Of a DNA stretch of 64,000 nucleotides, positions 58,130-64,000 are shown in pieces. Each line of letters begins with the position of its first letter. The first letter of the stretch is position 1. The stretch covers positions 20,822 through 84,821 of the IMG/VR virus record IMGVR_UViG_3300033149_007571; one strand, 5' to 3'. The DNA comes from a virus. A program made the translations under genes and the position numbers. The notes under the pieces are model-generated. The model was not told the DNA's origin. It saw only the letters and a list, made by a program, of their open reading frames with translations, and did no database searches.

Positions 58130-58696
58130 ATGCCAATTGACTATAGTCAATTCTCTTATGCTGCTCCGCCAGGAACGGGCGTGAGTTGGGTGACTGAGGC
58201 TTGTCGGGTGGTAGGGTTGATAGGATATGGTAATGGAGTATCGCTTCCGTTCCCTAAGGAGAGGAACAAAAACAAGTTGAGAATCTCCACCGTTCGTCAT
58301 CCCTGTCATTGGCTTCGTAGCGTTTACGATATGAAAACGATGGGTGGTTGGATTTCCGGTCCCTTCTTAACACTCTTTGTTTATTGGCCCATATTTGACA
58401 GGTTATGCACAACGACTTTTGATTTGTTTGTGAGAGATTACTTGCACTTGGCAAGGGGACAAATAAGCAAGGTCTTTAATTCATATCGTTGCGACGTCCG
58501 TATGCGGTTGGAAGATATGCCGTGGCCGTTGGTTCAATTGTTCGATTCGCTTGGTGTTCCTGATTGTGAACAAGACAAGGTTGTTGCTATGGGAAAGAGG
58601 ATAGAATCGCTTTACAAGTCAACATGGAACGACCTTTTATTTCAACAGGTGATGGATAGTGAATCAGAACTTTGTGCCGAGCTCGATTATTTCTAA
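58130..58696 (+). CDS. Second sulfotransferase-like protein
   Basis: The start at 58130 has GAGGAAAGG upstream. The 188-residue protein has SYAAPPGTGVSWVTEACRVV (a short PAPS 5'-loop), then RISTVRHPCHWLRSVYDMKT, a 3'-phosphate motif like that of the 43423 protein, and a helical C-terminus. It is shorter than classical sulfotransferases and the 5'-loop is degenerate. Two sulfotransferase-like genes in one phage suggest sulfated products. A related kinase-like NTP-binding protein is an alternative. Confidence 0.66.
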   Translation: MPIDYSQFSYAAPPGTGVSWVTEACRVVGLIGYGNGVSLPFPKERNKNKLRISTVRHPCHWLRSVYDMKTMGGWISGPFLTLFVYWPIFDRLCTTTFDLFVRDYLHLARGQISKVFNSYRCDVRMRLEDMPWPLVQLFDSLGVPDCEQDKVVAMGKRIESLYKSTWNDLLFQQVMDSESELCAELDYF

Positions 58697-58708
58697 AAGG
58701 GCAACACA

Positions 58709-59425
58709 ATGTTCGATGGATCATCTCGTAGGAAGACGCTCATTCTCATCCCTGCACGGATGGAGAGCAAACGGTTGCCAGGCAAACCGATGTTAAAGGC
58801 TGCGGGGAGGGCTCTTGTTCATTGGACTTATTTACAAGCGAAGAAAACTAGGGCTGACCACGTCATTGTGGCTACCGATAGTCAAGCTATTGCTCGGTAT
58901 TGTCATAGCAATGGGTTAGTGTGGATGTCTTCGAGCAGTTCTTTACCGAATGGTACTTCGCGTTGTCACGATGTTTATATGAGGATGAGACCAGAAGTGC
59001 GGGAGAACACGAGGACGGTCGTGAATTGGCAAGTGGACGAACCGTGCATCAATCCTGCAGAGGTGGATCTCCTACTTGATCAGAGGATCGGAACGATAGG
59101 CACGCTCGTTTATCCTAAATGTCCTGTTGATGCTGATTCCAATCATGTTCGTGTGGTGTATTCGAAGGGGAAATGCCATTGGTTCTCGCGAGCTCCAATG
59201 GCGGGATCAGGCACCCACATTGGTATCTATTCGTTCTGCCCTTTTCTGTTGCAGATGGTTTCCCTGCTAGAGATCTCGAAGTATGCTTCGATGGAACGTT
59301 TGGAGCAATTGACTTGGGTAGAAAACGGGATGTTGATAACTCCGACAGAGGTTGCCGAGTTACCTTTGGCAATCAACACAAAGGAGGACTGGATCGAATT
59401 CAAGAAGATGAAGGAGGCAGCATGA
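58709..59425 (+). CDS. kdsB: CMP-Kdo synthetase-like cytidylyltransferase (KdsB type)
   Basis: A 238-residue protein. TLILIPARMESKRLPGKPML is the KdsB nucleotide-binding opening; VATDSQAIA, NGTSRCHDVY (normally SGTDR), NWQVDEP (normally NVQGDEP) and VDADSNHVRVV follow in order, as does IGIYSF near the end and ERLEQLTWVENGM. It would activate Kdo or a related acid sugar as CMP-sugar. The altered NGTSR and NWQVDEP loops point to a changed sugar substrate. With a CstII-like protein at 50860, a CMP-sugar transfer pathway is complete in outline. Confidence 0.85.
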   Translation: MFDGSSRRKTLILIPARMESKRLPGKPMLKAAGRALVHWTYLQAKKTRADHVIVATDSQAIARYCHSNGLVWMSSSSSLPNGTSRCHDVYMRMRPEVRENTRTVVNWQVDEPCINPAEVDLLLDQRIGTIGTLVYPKCPVDADSNHVRVVYSKGKCHWFSRAPMAGSGTHIGIYSFCPFLLQMVSLLEISKYASMERLEQLTWVENGMLITPTEVAELPLAINTKEDWIEFKKMKEAA

Positions 59426-59658
59426 TGCGATTTCTTTTTGCCGAGCCGTCCCTTGTAGAAGGAATAAGCCGCCTATTCGACTGGGGCGGAACGCTCAATC
59501 AATACGACACGTCGCACACCGGCGCGGAGGCTGATCGGCTTGCCCTGTTATTTGATTGGACAGCCATTGGCGAGGATTTCCTCCACGCCATAGAAGAGTA
59601 CGCGAAAGACGCGGGAGTGCCACAGCATCGTTCGGCATCGAGTTCGAGAACGACGTGA
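59425..59658 (+). CDS. Small conserved-looking phage protein
   Basis: A 77-residue protein; AAGGAGG at 59411-59417 is best spaced for ATG 59425 (59422 is the alternative). The opening MRFLFAEPSLVEGISRLFD and a following DWTAIGEDFLHAIEEYAK are a pattern I have met in unnamed phage proteins. The C-terminus (HRSASSSRTT) looks frayed and could reflect a recent frameshift. It begins in the KdsB-like gene's stop codon. Confidence 0.6.
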   Translation: MRFLFAEPSLVEGISRLFDWGGTLNQYDTSHTGAEADRLALLFDWTAIGEDFLHAIEEYAKDAGVPQHRSASSSRTT

Positions 59659-59796
59659 GATCCGCGACTCTCTCATACGATACGGGACACGGCCCATTCT
59701 CGCACACTAGCGAGCAGTTCTTTATTAGGTTAAACCCAACCCCCGGAACAAAGACAGTGGCTATTCCGATCGTGCGGGGTAGCACGGCATTGAAGA

Positions 59797-59844
59797 ATGA
59801 GACACAAGCCAGTAATTGAGATTGTTTCGTATTGTTATGCTTAA
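59797..59844 (+). pseudogene. Truncated duplicate of the glycosyltransferase gene start
   Basis: About 56 bases from 59789 match the region around the start of the 60154 gene with roughly six differences. The copy reads MRHKPVIEIVSYCYA then stops (TAA), against MRHKPVVEIISHCYAK in the real gene. The gap 59659-59796 before it has no convincing gene; one frame (59556-59819) runs through but is not supported by a start signal. Confidence 0.7.
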
Positions 59845-60157
59845 GACAAGACTTCTCATACATAACGATGATGTACTTTTGCAACAGAAAGTTGAGAGAC
59901 CAAAAGATACTTTGAGTGCTGTGTTGTTCACTCAGTATGATGAGGTGCCCGCACCATTATGTGATGGAGGAGATTACCATCACGAATTATCCATTCGGAT
60001 CGTCGATAGAGCGTCAGACAATCCTATGGTGCAAATTCGTTGGAAGAGACACGAAAATGATCGGCAGAGGCATACTATAAAGATGCCGTGGCTGGTGTTT
60101 TGGGAAGCGATCGTTGCAGCAGCAGAAAGGGCGAGGAAAGGGAGTATTGAAGAATGA
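59837..60157 (+). CDS. Unknown protein between duplicated gene starts
   Basis: A 106-residue protein from ATG 59837, which lies inside the end of the truncated duplicate. It is hydrophilic and beta/helix mixed (LIHNDDVLLQQKVERPKDTL, then HELSIRIVDRASDNPMVQI), with a charged end overlapping the next start by four bases. No family recognised. Confidence 0.6.
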   Translation: MLKTRLLIHNDDVLLQQKVERPKDTLSAVLFTQYDEVPAPLCDGGDYHHELSIRIVDRASDNPMVQIRWKRHENDRQRHTIKMPWLVFWEAIVAAAERARKGSIEE

Positions 60158-60891
60158 GACACAAGCCGGTAGTTGAGATCATTTCGCATTGTTATGCTAA
60201 AGAGCTGCACCATTTTGCAGCTTGTTTGGTTTACCAAACCAGCAGTCTGGTTTTGGATCGACCGAGGCTTTGCGATGTTTGTTTAACTATGTGTGTTTGT
60301 AATGAGGATGAGCGAACAATGCAAGTGGTGGAATGGGCCAAGCGAAAGCTGGTTGAGTTTGGTCATACCTATGTTGTTTGTCACCTTAGCCAAACTGAAA
60401 TTGGACGACGTTGCATTGGGCGAAACGAAGCCGCTGGTTTCTCTAAAGCTGACATTGTTTGGTTTGCCGACGTTGATCAGGTTTATCGAGACGGGATACT
60501 CGACCGGCTTGTATCAATGCATTGGCCAGATGCAGCGGTGATGGTGTACCCGCGAGAGATTCGAATCCATAAGGACCATGCGACAGGAGACAAACGAACC
60601 TCAGCAGTGGATTTGAACCACCTCCGTGTTGTTGATATCGATCCTGCTGAGTTTGTCGTCAAACGCTATCGCAAAGCGATTGGTGGTGTCCAAATCGTTC
60701 GCGGAGATTTTGCTCGCCAATACGGATATCTAGATGGTAATGATAGGTGGCAACAAACGACTAACAAACCATTCGGCGACTTCCGCGATGACATAGCTTA
60801 TCGTCGTTTCTGCTTGCAGTACGGGAATATTGTCGGAGTTGATTTACCAGGAATGTACCGCATACGTCACACGGCAGTTAGTTACAAATGA
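60154..60891 (+). CDS. Glycosyltransferase (GT-A fold)
   Basis: A 245-residue protein. ADIVWFADVDQVYRDGILDR provides the DxD, and GGVQIVRGDFARQYGYLDG matches the acceptor-side loop of galactosyltransferase-like GT-A enzymes. The N-terminus CYAKELHHFAACLVYQTSSL is helix-rich and several Cys (CDVCLTMCVC) are close together. Its first 48 bases were copied to 59797. It would extend a glycan, likely together with the 52809 and 54731 enzymes. Confidence 0.8.
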   Translation: MRHKPVVEIISHCYAKELHHFAACLVYQTSSLVLDRPRLCDVCLTMCVCNEDERTMQVVEWAKRKLVEFGHTYVVCHLSQTEIGRRCIGRNEAAGFSKADIVWFADVDQVYRDGILDRLVSMHWPDAAVMVYPREIRIHKDHATGDKRTSAVDLNHLRVVDIDPAEFVVKRYRKAIGGVQIVRGDFARQYGYLDGNDRWQQTTNKPFGDFRDDIAYRRFCLQYGNIVGVDLPGMYRIRHTAVSYK

Positions 60892-60902
60892 GGTGAATCA
60901 CT

Positions 60903-61154
60903 ATGTGGTTAAAACGATTGCTCAAGCAACTGAAGGCTTTCTTCTGCTCACCCCCGTCGATGACGTTGGAATGTTGCATTCGAGGAGAGCGGGAGACTTT
61001 CATTATCTATGGTTCCGCCGGTTTCTGTCTTAAAGGGCATTCCCTCAACGGAGATCGTATCATCCGTAAGAGAGACGCGATCGATCAGGTTCGTTGGCAA
61101 CGAATATGGGATCACTTGAATCCCAACGCGGTTCTCACTTGGGTAGATGGGTAG
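60903..61154 (+). CDS. Small unknown protein closing the modification locus
   Basis: An 83-residue protein, MWLKRLLKQLKAFFCSP at the N-terminus (possible amphipathic or weak membrane segment) and a mixed beta domain after it. It ends just before a short hairpin (GGTGGA/TCCACC, 61155-61171) and repeat copy B. No motif; likely the last gene of the locus. Confidence 0.6.
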   Translation: MWLKRLLKQLKAFFCSPPSMTLECCIRGERETFIIYGSAGFCLKGHSLNGDRIIRKRDAIDQVRWQRIWDHLNPNAVLTWVDG

Positions 61155-61239
61155 GTGGATGATCTCCACCCGATGGGGGGGAGGCCGAGCAATCGATTCT
61201 AAGGGCAAGGACGAAATGTGGGATGAGGACATCGAATCC

Positions 61240-61408
61240 CCCCGAAGCTCCCCCTGAGACGGCAACGTCGGCCACCAGGTGGGTTGTCTGGCATCGTTTC
61301 TCCCTCTTGTTCCTTCTCTGGAGATGTCTCCCCCTTTCAGGGGAGAAGAGAGTCCCCCTCTTGCGGCTCCGCCAAGCCGCCAGAATCTGCCGAAATCCGC
61401 CAAAATTC
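61240..61408. repeat. Dispersed imperfect repeat, copy B (inverted relative to 2247-2395)
   Basis: The reverse complement of this stretch matches copy A in several blocks and keeps its hairpin in a shorter form (TCTCCCC/GGGGAGA). An extra tandem copy of the GGCGGATT...CTGGCGG block is present at its right end. It forms most of the 353-base gap between the modification locus and the GC-richer genes. It carries no supported gene. Its position at the composition change suggests that recombination involving this repeat brought in the right-hand segment. Confidence 0.75.
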
Positions 61409-61507
61409 TCCGGAATCTGGCGAATATCATGTGGACTTCCGGCGTCTAGGATTATAGAATTCAATAAACAAAGGGGCAAGGCAGATACAAACGAAAGGAC
61501 CAATACG

Positions 61508-61801
61508 ATGACCGAGTTGACCCAGGAAGTCGCCGCGAACGAGCAATTCGAGGCTGAGACGATCGGAGCGAGAGTGGACGGCCACGACTACACGATCGCC
61601 GAACTGCGGAAAATCTCAGATCGAGTATTCGATGCGACAAACTGGAAAGCGCCTTGGACGGCGTACGTGCCTTACCAGTTGGTGCCCGTAGTGACGGCGG
61701 CAGTGGAGTTCTTTCACGCGGATACGCCTCGCGTCGTCGGCATGGAACCCGCACCGAGTACTGGCCGTGTACTGATGGCAGGTCGAGGCTATCAAGGCTA
61801 A
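61508..61801 (+). CDS. Small planctomycete-type protein
   Basis: A 97-residue protein from ATG 61508. After a Glu-rich start it reads ARVDGHDYTIAELRKISDR, then FDATNWKAPWTAYVPY and VVTAAVEFFHADTPRVV. I recall this layout ('ISDRVFDPTDWKAP...AAVEFFTAT') from families abundant in planctomycete genomes, usually with a Gly-Tyr end such as the GRGYQG seen here. No biochemical role is known. Its last codons lie in a 52-base repeat also found at 62122. Confidence 0.66.
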   Translation: MTELTQEVAANEQFEAETIGARVDGHDYTIAELRKISDRVFDATNWKAPWTAYVPYQLVPVVTAAVEFFHADTPRVVGMEPAPSTGRVLMAGRGYQG

Positions 61802-61802
61802 C
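61749..61802 (+). repeat. 52-base structured repeat with conserved AGTAC hairpin (second copy 62122-62175)
   Basis: The two copies agree in about 42 of 52 positions and every difference is a transition. Both preserve AGTAC-N7-GTACT (61757-61773; 62130-62146). The first copy encodes the end of the 61508 protein, the second lies after the stop of the 61819 gene, so the repeat is not conserved as protein. An RNA or DNA element is suggested. Confidence 0.72.
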
Positions 61803-61818
61803 TAAGGAGGATCGACAA

Positions 61819-62112
61819 ATGACCCCGGAAGTTGAGTACCTACGTGGAGTGTTGCGACAAGCATCCGAAGCATTAACTGCCGCGTGCACTCTGCTTGATC
61901 GCCAACTGGGTGCAGGCTGGCGGCGCGAGTGGGCCATTGCCGACATCGCAACTCTTGTAAATCGGGAAGCCAACGGTTGGCCCACGTTTGAGGACGCCGA
62001 GGAGGAGGCGGAGCGTCGCAATGCTGCTGAAGGGTTGTCCCGCGATAACCCCGAAGCATGGGGCGTGTGGGTCACCGCAGAAGGTGCGCCAGTGGTCACG
62101 AAACCCGACTAG
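61819..62112 (+). CDS. Small unknown protein
   Basis: A 97-residue protein with AAGGAGG before its ATG. Helical N-terminus (EVEYLRGVLRQASEALTAAC), a middle WRREWAIADIATLVN and an acidic then Trp-containing end (NPEAWGVWVTAEGAP). It has higher GC and different codon preference than genes to the left, which fits recent acquisition. No motif. Confidence 0.65.
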   Translation: MTPEVEYLRGVLRQASEALTAACTLLDRQLGAGWRREWAIADIATLVNREANGWPTFEDAEEEAERRNAAEGLSRDNPEAWGVWVTAEGAPVVTKPD

Positions 62113-62195
62113 TGAACAAGCCCGCGCCAAGTACCAGCCGTGTACTAATGGCAAGCCAAGGTTATCAGGGCTAACATTTTGAACAGGAGAATATC

Positions 62196-62477
62196 ATGAA
62201 CATCGAATGGCGAACGAACAACGCGTATGACAGTGTGCTCGTGATCGACGACGAGGGCAAGGTCGTTACCTGGTTCGCGAACAACAGCGCGGACTCGATC
62301 CGCGACATGTTGGTCGAGCTGGGCGATGTGGGCGATTGGGAAGGGCGAGATCCAGAAGAGGTCACGGATCCTAATGAGTACGGCGAGTTGGTCCTGTGTC
62401 GAGCCGCAGACGGCGCCGTTTTGGAGATCGGCCCACAATTCGCGGAGCGGCTGGCGTTCTGGTTCCGCGGCGAGTGA
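62196..62477 (+). CDS. Small acidic unknown protein
   Basis: A 93-residue protein with AGGAG before ATG 62196. Alternating strands and helices (YDSVLVIDDEGKVVTWFANN, then DMLVELGDVGDWEGRD) and a final helix AERLAFWFRGE. The acidic and compact character is typical for a soluble accessory protein. No catalytic motif. Part of the GC-richer segment. Confidence 0.65.
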   Translation: MNIEWRTNNAYDSVLVIDDEGKVVTWFANNSADSIRDMLVELGDVGDWEGRDPEEVTDPNEYGELVLCRAADGAVLEIGPQFAERLAFWFRGE

Positions 62478-62503
62478 TTCCATTTATCTGAGGAGGACAA
62501 GAG

Positions 62504-62875
62504 ATGAGTACCTACTTAGCAATCCGGGACGGCGTTATTCGGGCGCGTGTTCCAAATGCAGAAATCCGTGATGGTGTTCTCGTGGGCCCGGCCGGCGAAC
62601 ATGTAATCGACGCCGAATTGGCTAAAGCCGACGGCCAGTACGAGCGAGTTCGTGAATTGGCGAAGGCCCATCGATCGAAAGTACATCGCCAGTCCTGGAA
62701 CCTCGCCCAGCGGCTTGTTGATTATCGAGGAGGAGGAATGGCACAAAAGGGAGCGTCAGCAGGCGGAGCAGTCCCCCGGCGCCAAAGAGCGAGCCGAAAT
62801 CGAGCAGTTGTGCCTAATGGCCGAACGCGAGCTCCACAGGGGAAACATCGAGGGCCATTTCCGGCTCCGGACTGA
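62504..62875 (+). CDS. Unknown protein, possibly frameshifted near its middle
   Basis: The ATG has GGAGGA upstream. Residues 1-75 look coding (AIRDGVIRARVPNAEIRDGV, then RVRELAKAHRSK). After the GAGGAGGAGGAA run at 62727-62738 this frame becomes an Arg/Pro-rich shadow, while the +1 frame continues as convincing coding sequence (EEEEWHKRERQQAEQ). A base lost or gained in the run, natural or from sequencing, would join the two frames into one protein of about 200 residues. Confidence 0.5.
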   Translation: MSTYLAIRDGVIRARVPNAEIRDGVLVGPAGEHVIDAELAKADGQYERVRELAKAHRSKVHRQSWNLAQRLVDYRGGGMAQKGASAGGAVPRRQRASRNRAVVPNGRTRAPQGKHRGPFPAPD

Positions 62876-63113
62876 GGCAGACCAGCGCCTAGCGGCATGG
62901 CGTGCTAAGTATCCTCGCGCAGCGGCCGCCGAGCATGCGGCCGAGTTGCAGTCTCAAGCAGATCACGCAGAGCAGATGGCCGCGGGAGCTATGGTGTATG
63001 ATTGTGACGGCAGTCTCGGTCAGGACGATCAGGAGCAGCGCGCGACTAACTACCGCATCAAAGCGGCCAATCTTAGGGCCGAGGCCGAGAGAATGTCAAA
63101 GAATGCAAACTAG
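62715..63113 (+). CDS. Charged helical protein, continuation or overlapping gene
   Basis: The coding-like part of this frame begins near TTG 62715/62718, without a Shine-Dalgarno, and reads EEEEWHKRERQQAEQSPGAK, then Ala/Glu-rich helices (AEHAAELQSQADHAEQMA) with a CDGSLGQDDQEQR loop. It is probably the second half of the preceding gene separated by a +1 shift, or a separate gene that starts with TTG. Function unknown. Confidence 0.5.
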   Translation: MLIIEEEEWHKRERQQAEQSPGAKERAEIEQLCLMAERELHRGNIEGHFRLRTEADQRLAAWRAKYPRAAAAEHAAELQSQADHAEQMAAGAMVYDCDGSLGQDDQEQRATNYRIKAANLRAEAERMSKNAN

Positions 63114-63177
63114 GCAAAGCCCAAGTCACTGGTGCCGTTCAAGTGCAGCAATAGCACCACAACTAGGAGTCACGACC

Positions 63178-63684
63178 ATGACCAACGACCAAACCATAGA
63201 CAAACTGTGTGCCGAGTGCCTTGCCCGCTTCGAGGGGCGAGATTACGACCCGGACGGACCGCCGGTGTGGGCATGGCACATTCACCACACAGAGTTGGTA
63301 GAGGTCCTAATCGAGCCGGTTGCTTCTCGTGTCGCCTGGATTTGCGATAACAAGGACCCAGCAGAGATTCCCAGAAGGCTCGAACGGCTGCGGCCTGTGT
63401 TGGGAGAGCTGCCCGAAGCGGTCGCCGAAGCTGGCCGTCGGCTCATCGAAGCTGCTAAAGTGTGTCGTAAGGTGTTCGGCGAGCCCACCCGAAGATACAG
63501 ATACAGCGAAGCCTTCACAGCGCTCGGTAAGGCAGGGCGGGCATACCACAAAGCCCGAAAGGCGCACGCAAAAGAATTGGAAGCTCTGCACGCTGTCGAA
63601 TGTCCCAACTGCCCGTGGAACGGAGAACAACTCGTGTTCCCGGAAAGCCTCGATGAAGAGGAGAGTCAACATGGGTTACAATAA
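63178..63684 (+). CDS. Unknown accessory protein
   Basis: A 168-residue protein with AGGAGTC before ATG 63178. Cysteine pairs occur at both ends (CAECLARF and CPNCPWNG), so a zinc site bringing the termini together is possible. The middle is helical (RRLERLRPVLGELPEAVAEA). GC-richer than the phage core. It overlaps the next gene by 14 bases. No family recognised. Confidence 0.65.
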   Translation: MTNDQTIDKLCAECLARFEGRDYDPDGPPVWAWHIHHTELVEVLIEPVASRVAWICDNKDPAEIPRRLERLRPVLGELPEAVAEAGRRLIEAAKVCRKVFGEPTRRYRYSEAFTALGKAGRAYHKARKAHAKELEALHAVECPNCPWNGEQLVFPESLDEEESQHGLQ

Positions 63685-64000
63685 CATGCTGATTCGCAAG
63701 GCCGCTTCTCTTGCACGGCGATTGGGATTTCGCACCATTGTTTCCGATAGTTGCACAACCGAATCCGCGTACCTTCACGTTGGCTTGCCGAGCCGACACG
63801 GCGGTTTTGAGACTCTTGCAATCCTTCGAGTTTCAAACCATCCGCAGCCGGGTTACGAAAACGGCGGTTGGCACCACACAGCTATAGGCTTAGGGTTGTA
63901 CTTCGATTTGCGCCCTCGGTCTCGCTGTTATGACGACGAGCGGGTTAACAAGTTCCTTCTCACTGTTAGGTCAAAGGAGAGAGGAAAGAGAGTAACATGA
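63671..64000 (+). CDS. Unknown accessory protein at the window end
   Basis: A 109-residue protein from ATG 63671 (GAGGAGA upstream) whose TGA is exactly the last three bases of the window, so it is complete. It begins with a basic helix (NNMLIRKAASLARRLGFRTI) and then beta strands (SAYLHVGLPSRHGGFETLAI). No motif. More genes of the same GC-rich segment probably follow. Confidence 0.62.
   Translation: MGYNNMLIRKAASLARRLGFRTIVSDSCTTESAYLHVGLPSRHGGFETLAILRVSNHPQPGYENGGWHHTAIGLGLYFDLRPRSRCYDDERVNKFLLTVRSKERGKRVT

Noticed and set aside
59556-59819. Plus-strand frame covering the gap after the 59425 gene
   Set aside because: The first part is an Arg-rich shadow of the 59425 gene and no start lies near the later, more protein-like part; left as unassigned sequence.
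61155-61171. Terminator after the 60903 gene (GGTGGA/TCCACC)
   Set aside because: Only six base pairs and followed by a G run instead of T residues.

Overview
This window reads as most of the genome of a tailed double-stranded DNA phage with siphovirus-type architecture: HK97-fold capsid, portal, MuF-type head protein, gpG/gpT chaperone pair and a 788-residue tape measure. Every convincing gene lies on the + strand. I see no integrase, tRNA, DNA polymerase or helicase; the first gene is cut by the window edge, so the replication region probably continues upstream. Several features suggest a Planctomycetes-type host. These are an exported protein with an SLA1-homology (SHD1) domain, Pro-Glu-Pro-Asp linkers, poly-serine tails, and small genes near 61.5-63.7 kb of a kind I associate with planctomycete genomes. 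The host call is an inference.

Layout. 0-7.9 kb is a DNA recombination module: UvsY-like coiled coil, gp32-like zinc single-strand-binding protein, RecA/UvsX-like ATPase, 5'-3' exonuclease, RuvC-like resolvase, a Rad50 split into separate genes with the Mre11/SbcD nuclease encoded between the halves, and a helix-turn-helix protein. 8-10.7 kb carries the packaging genes. 10.8-15.2 kb holds small membrane proteins, a papain-type peptidase and an exported thioredoxin-fold protein (lysis or envelope functions inferred). 15.3-20.4 kb has a large fibre and head-tail connector genes. 20.5-24.6 kb is accessory: SHD1 protein, HEVLH protein, HD phosphohydrolase, Nmad1-like protein and a phosphoesterase.

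24.6-39.2 kb is the head module: portal, then three consecutive proteins joined by a shared HxQSxHGR-type motif that leads into different enzymatic domains (nuclease, zinc metallopeptidase, kinase-like plus ADP-ribosyltransferase), then a serine-rich protein, a prohead protease with a capsid-like peptide near its C-terminus, and the major capsid protein. 39.4-50.8 kb is neck and tail, with a radical SAM gene and a sulfotransferase gene embedded in it and a clear -1 frameshift site in the tail chaperone pair.

50.9-61.2 kb is a dense block of sugar- and group-transfer enzymes: at least three glycosyltransferase-like proteins, a DUF115/sialyltransferase-like protein, an FkbM and three other methyltransferases, a CMP-Kdo synthetase-like nucleotidyltransferase, a GNAT, a cupin, a second sulfotransferase and a dCMP deaminase. 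It looks like a machine for decorating virion proteins (poly-serine tails are obvious candidate acceptors) or host surface glycans. An imperfect repeat at 2.25 kb recurs inverted at 61.24 kb. Beyond the second copy the base composition becomes visibly more GC-rich and the genes look host-like.

Regulation visible in the sequence: hairpin-plus-T terminators near 2.2, 10.7, 12.3, 34.1 and 39.3 kb, two promoter-like sites with a TATAAT box (10.78 and 34.0 kb), extensive ATGA/TGATG stop-start coupling, and a small upstream reading frame made by a tandem duplication ahead of the exonuclease gene.
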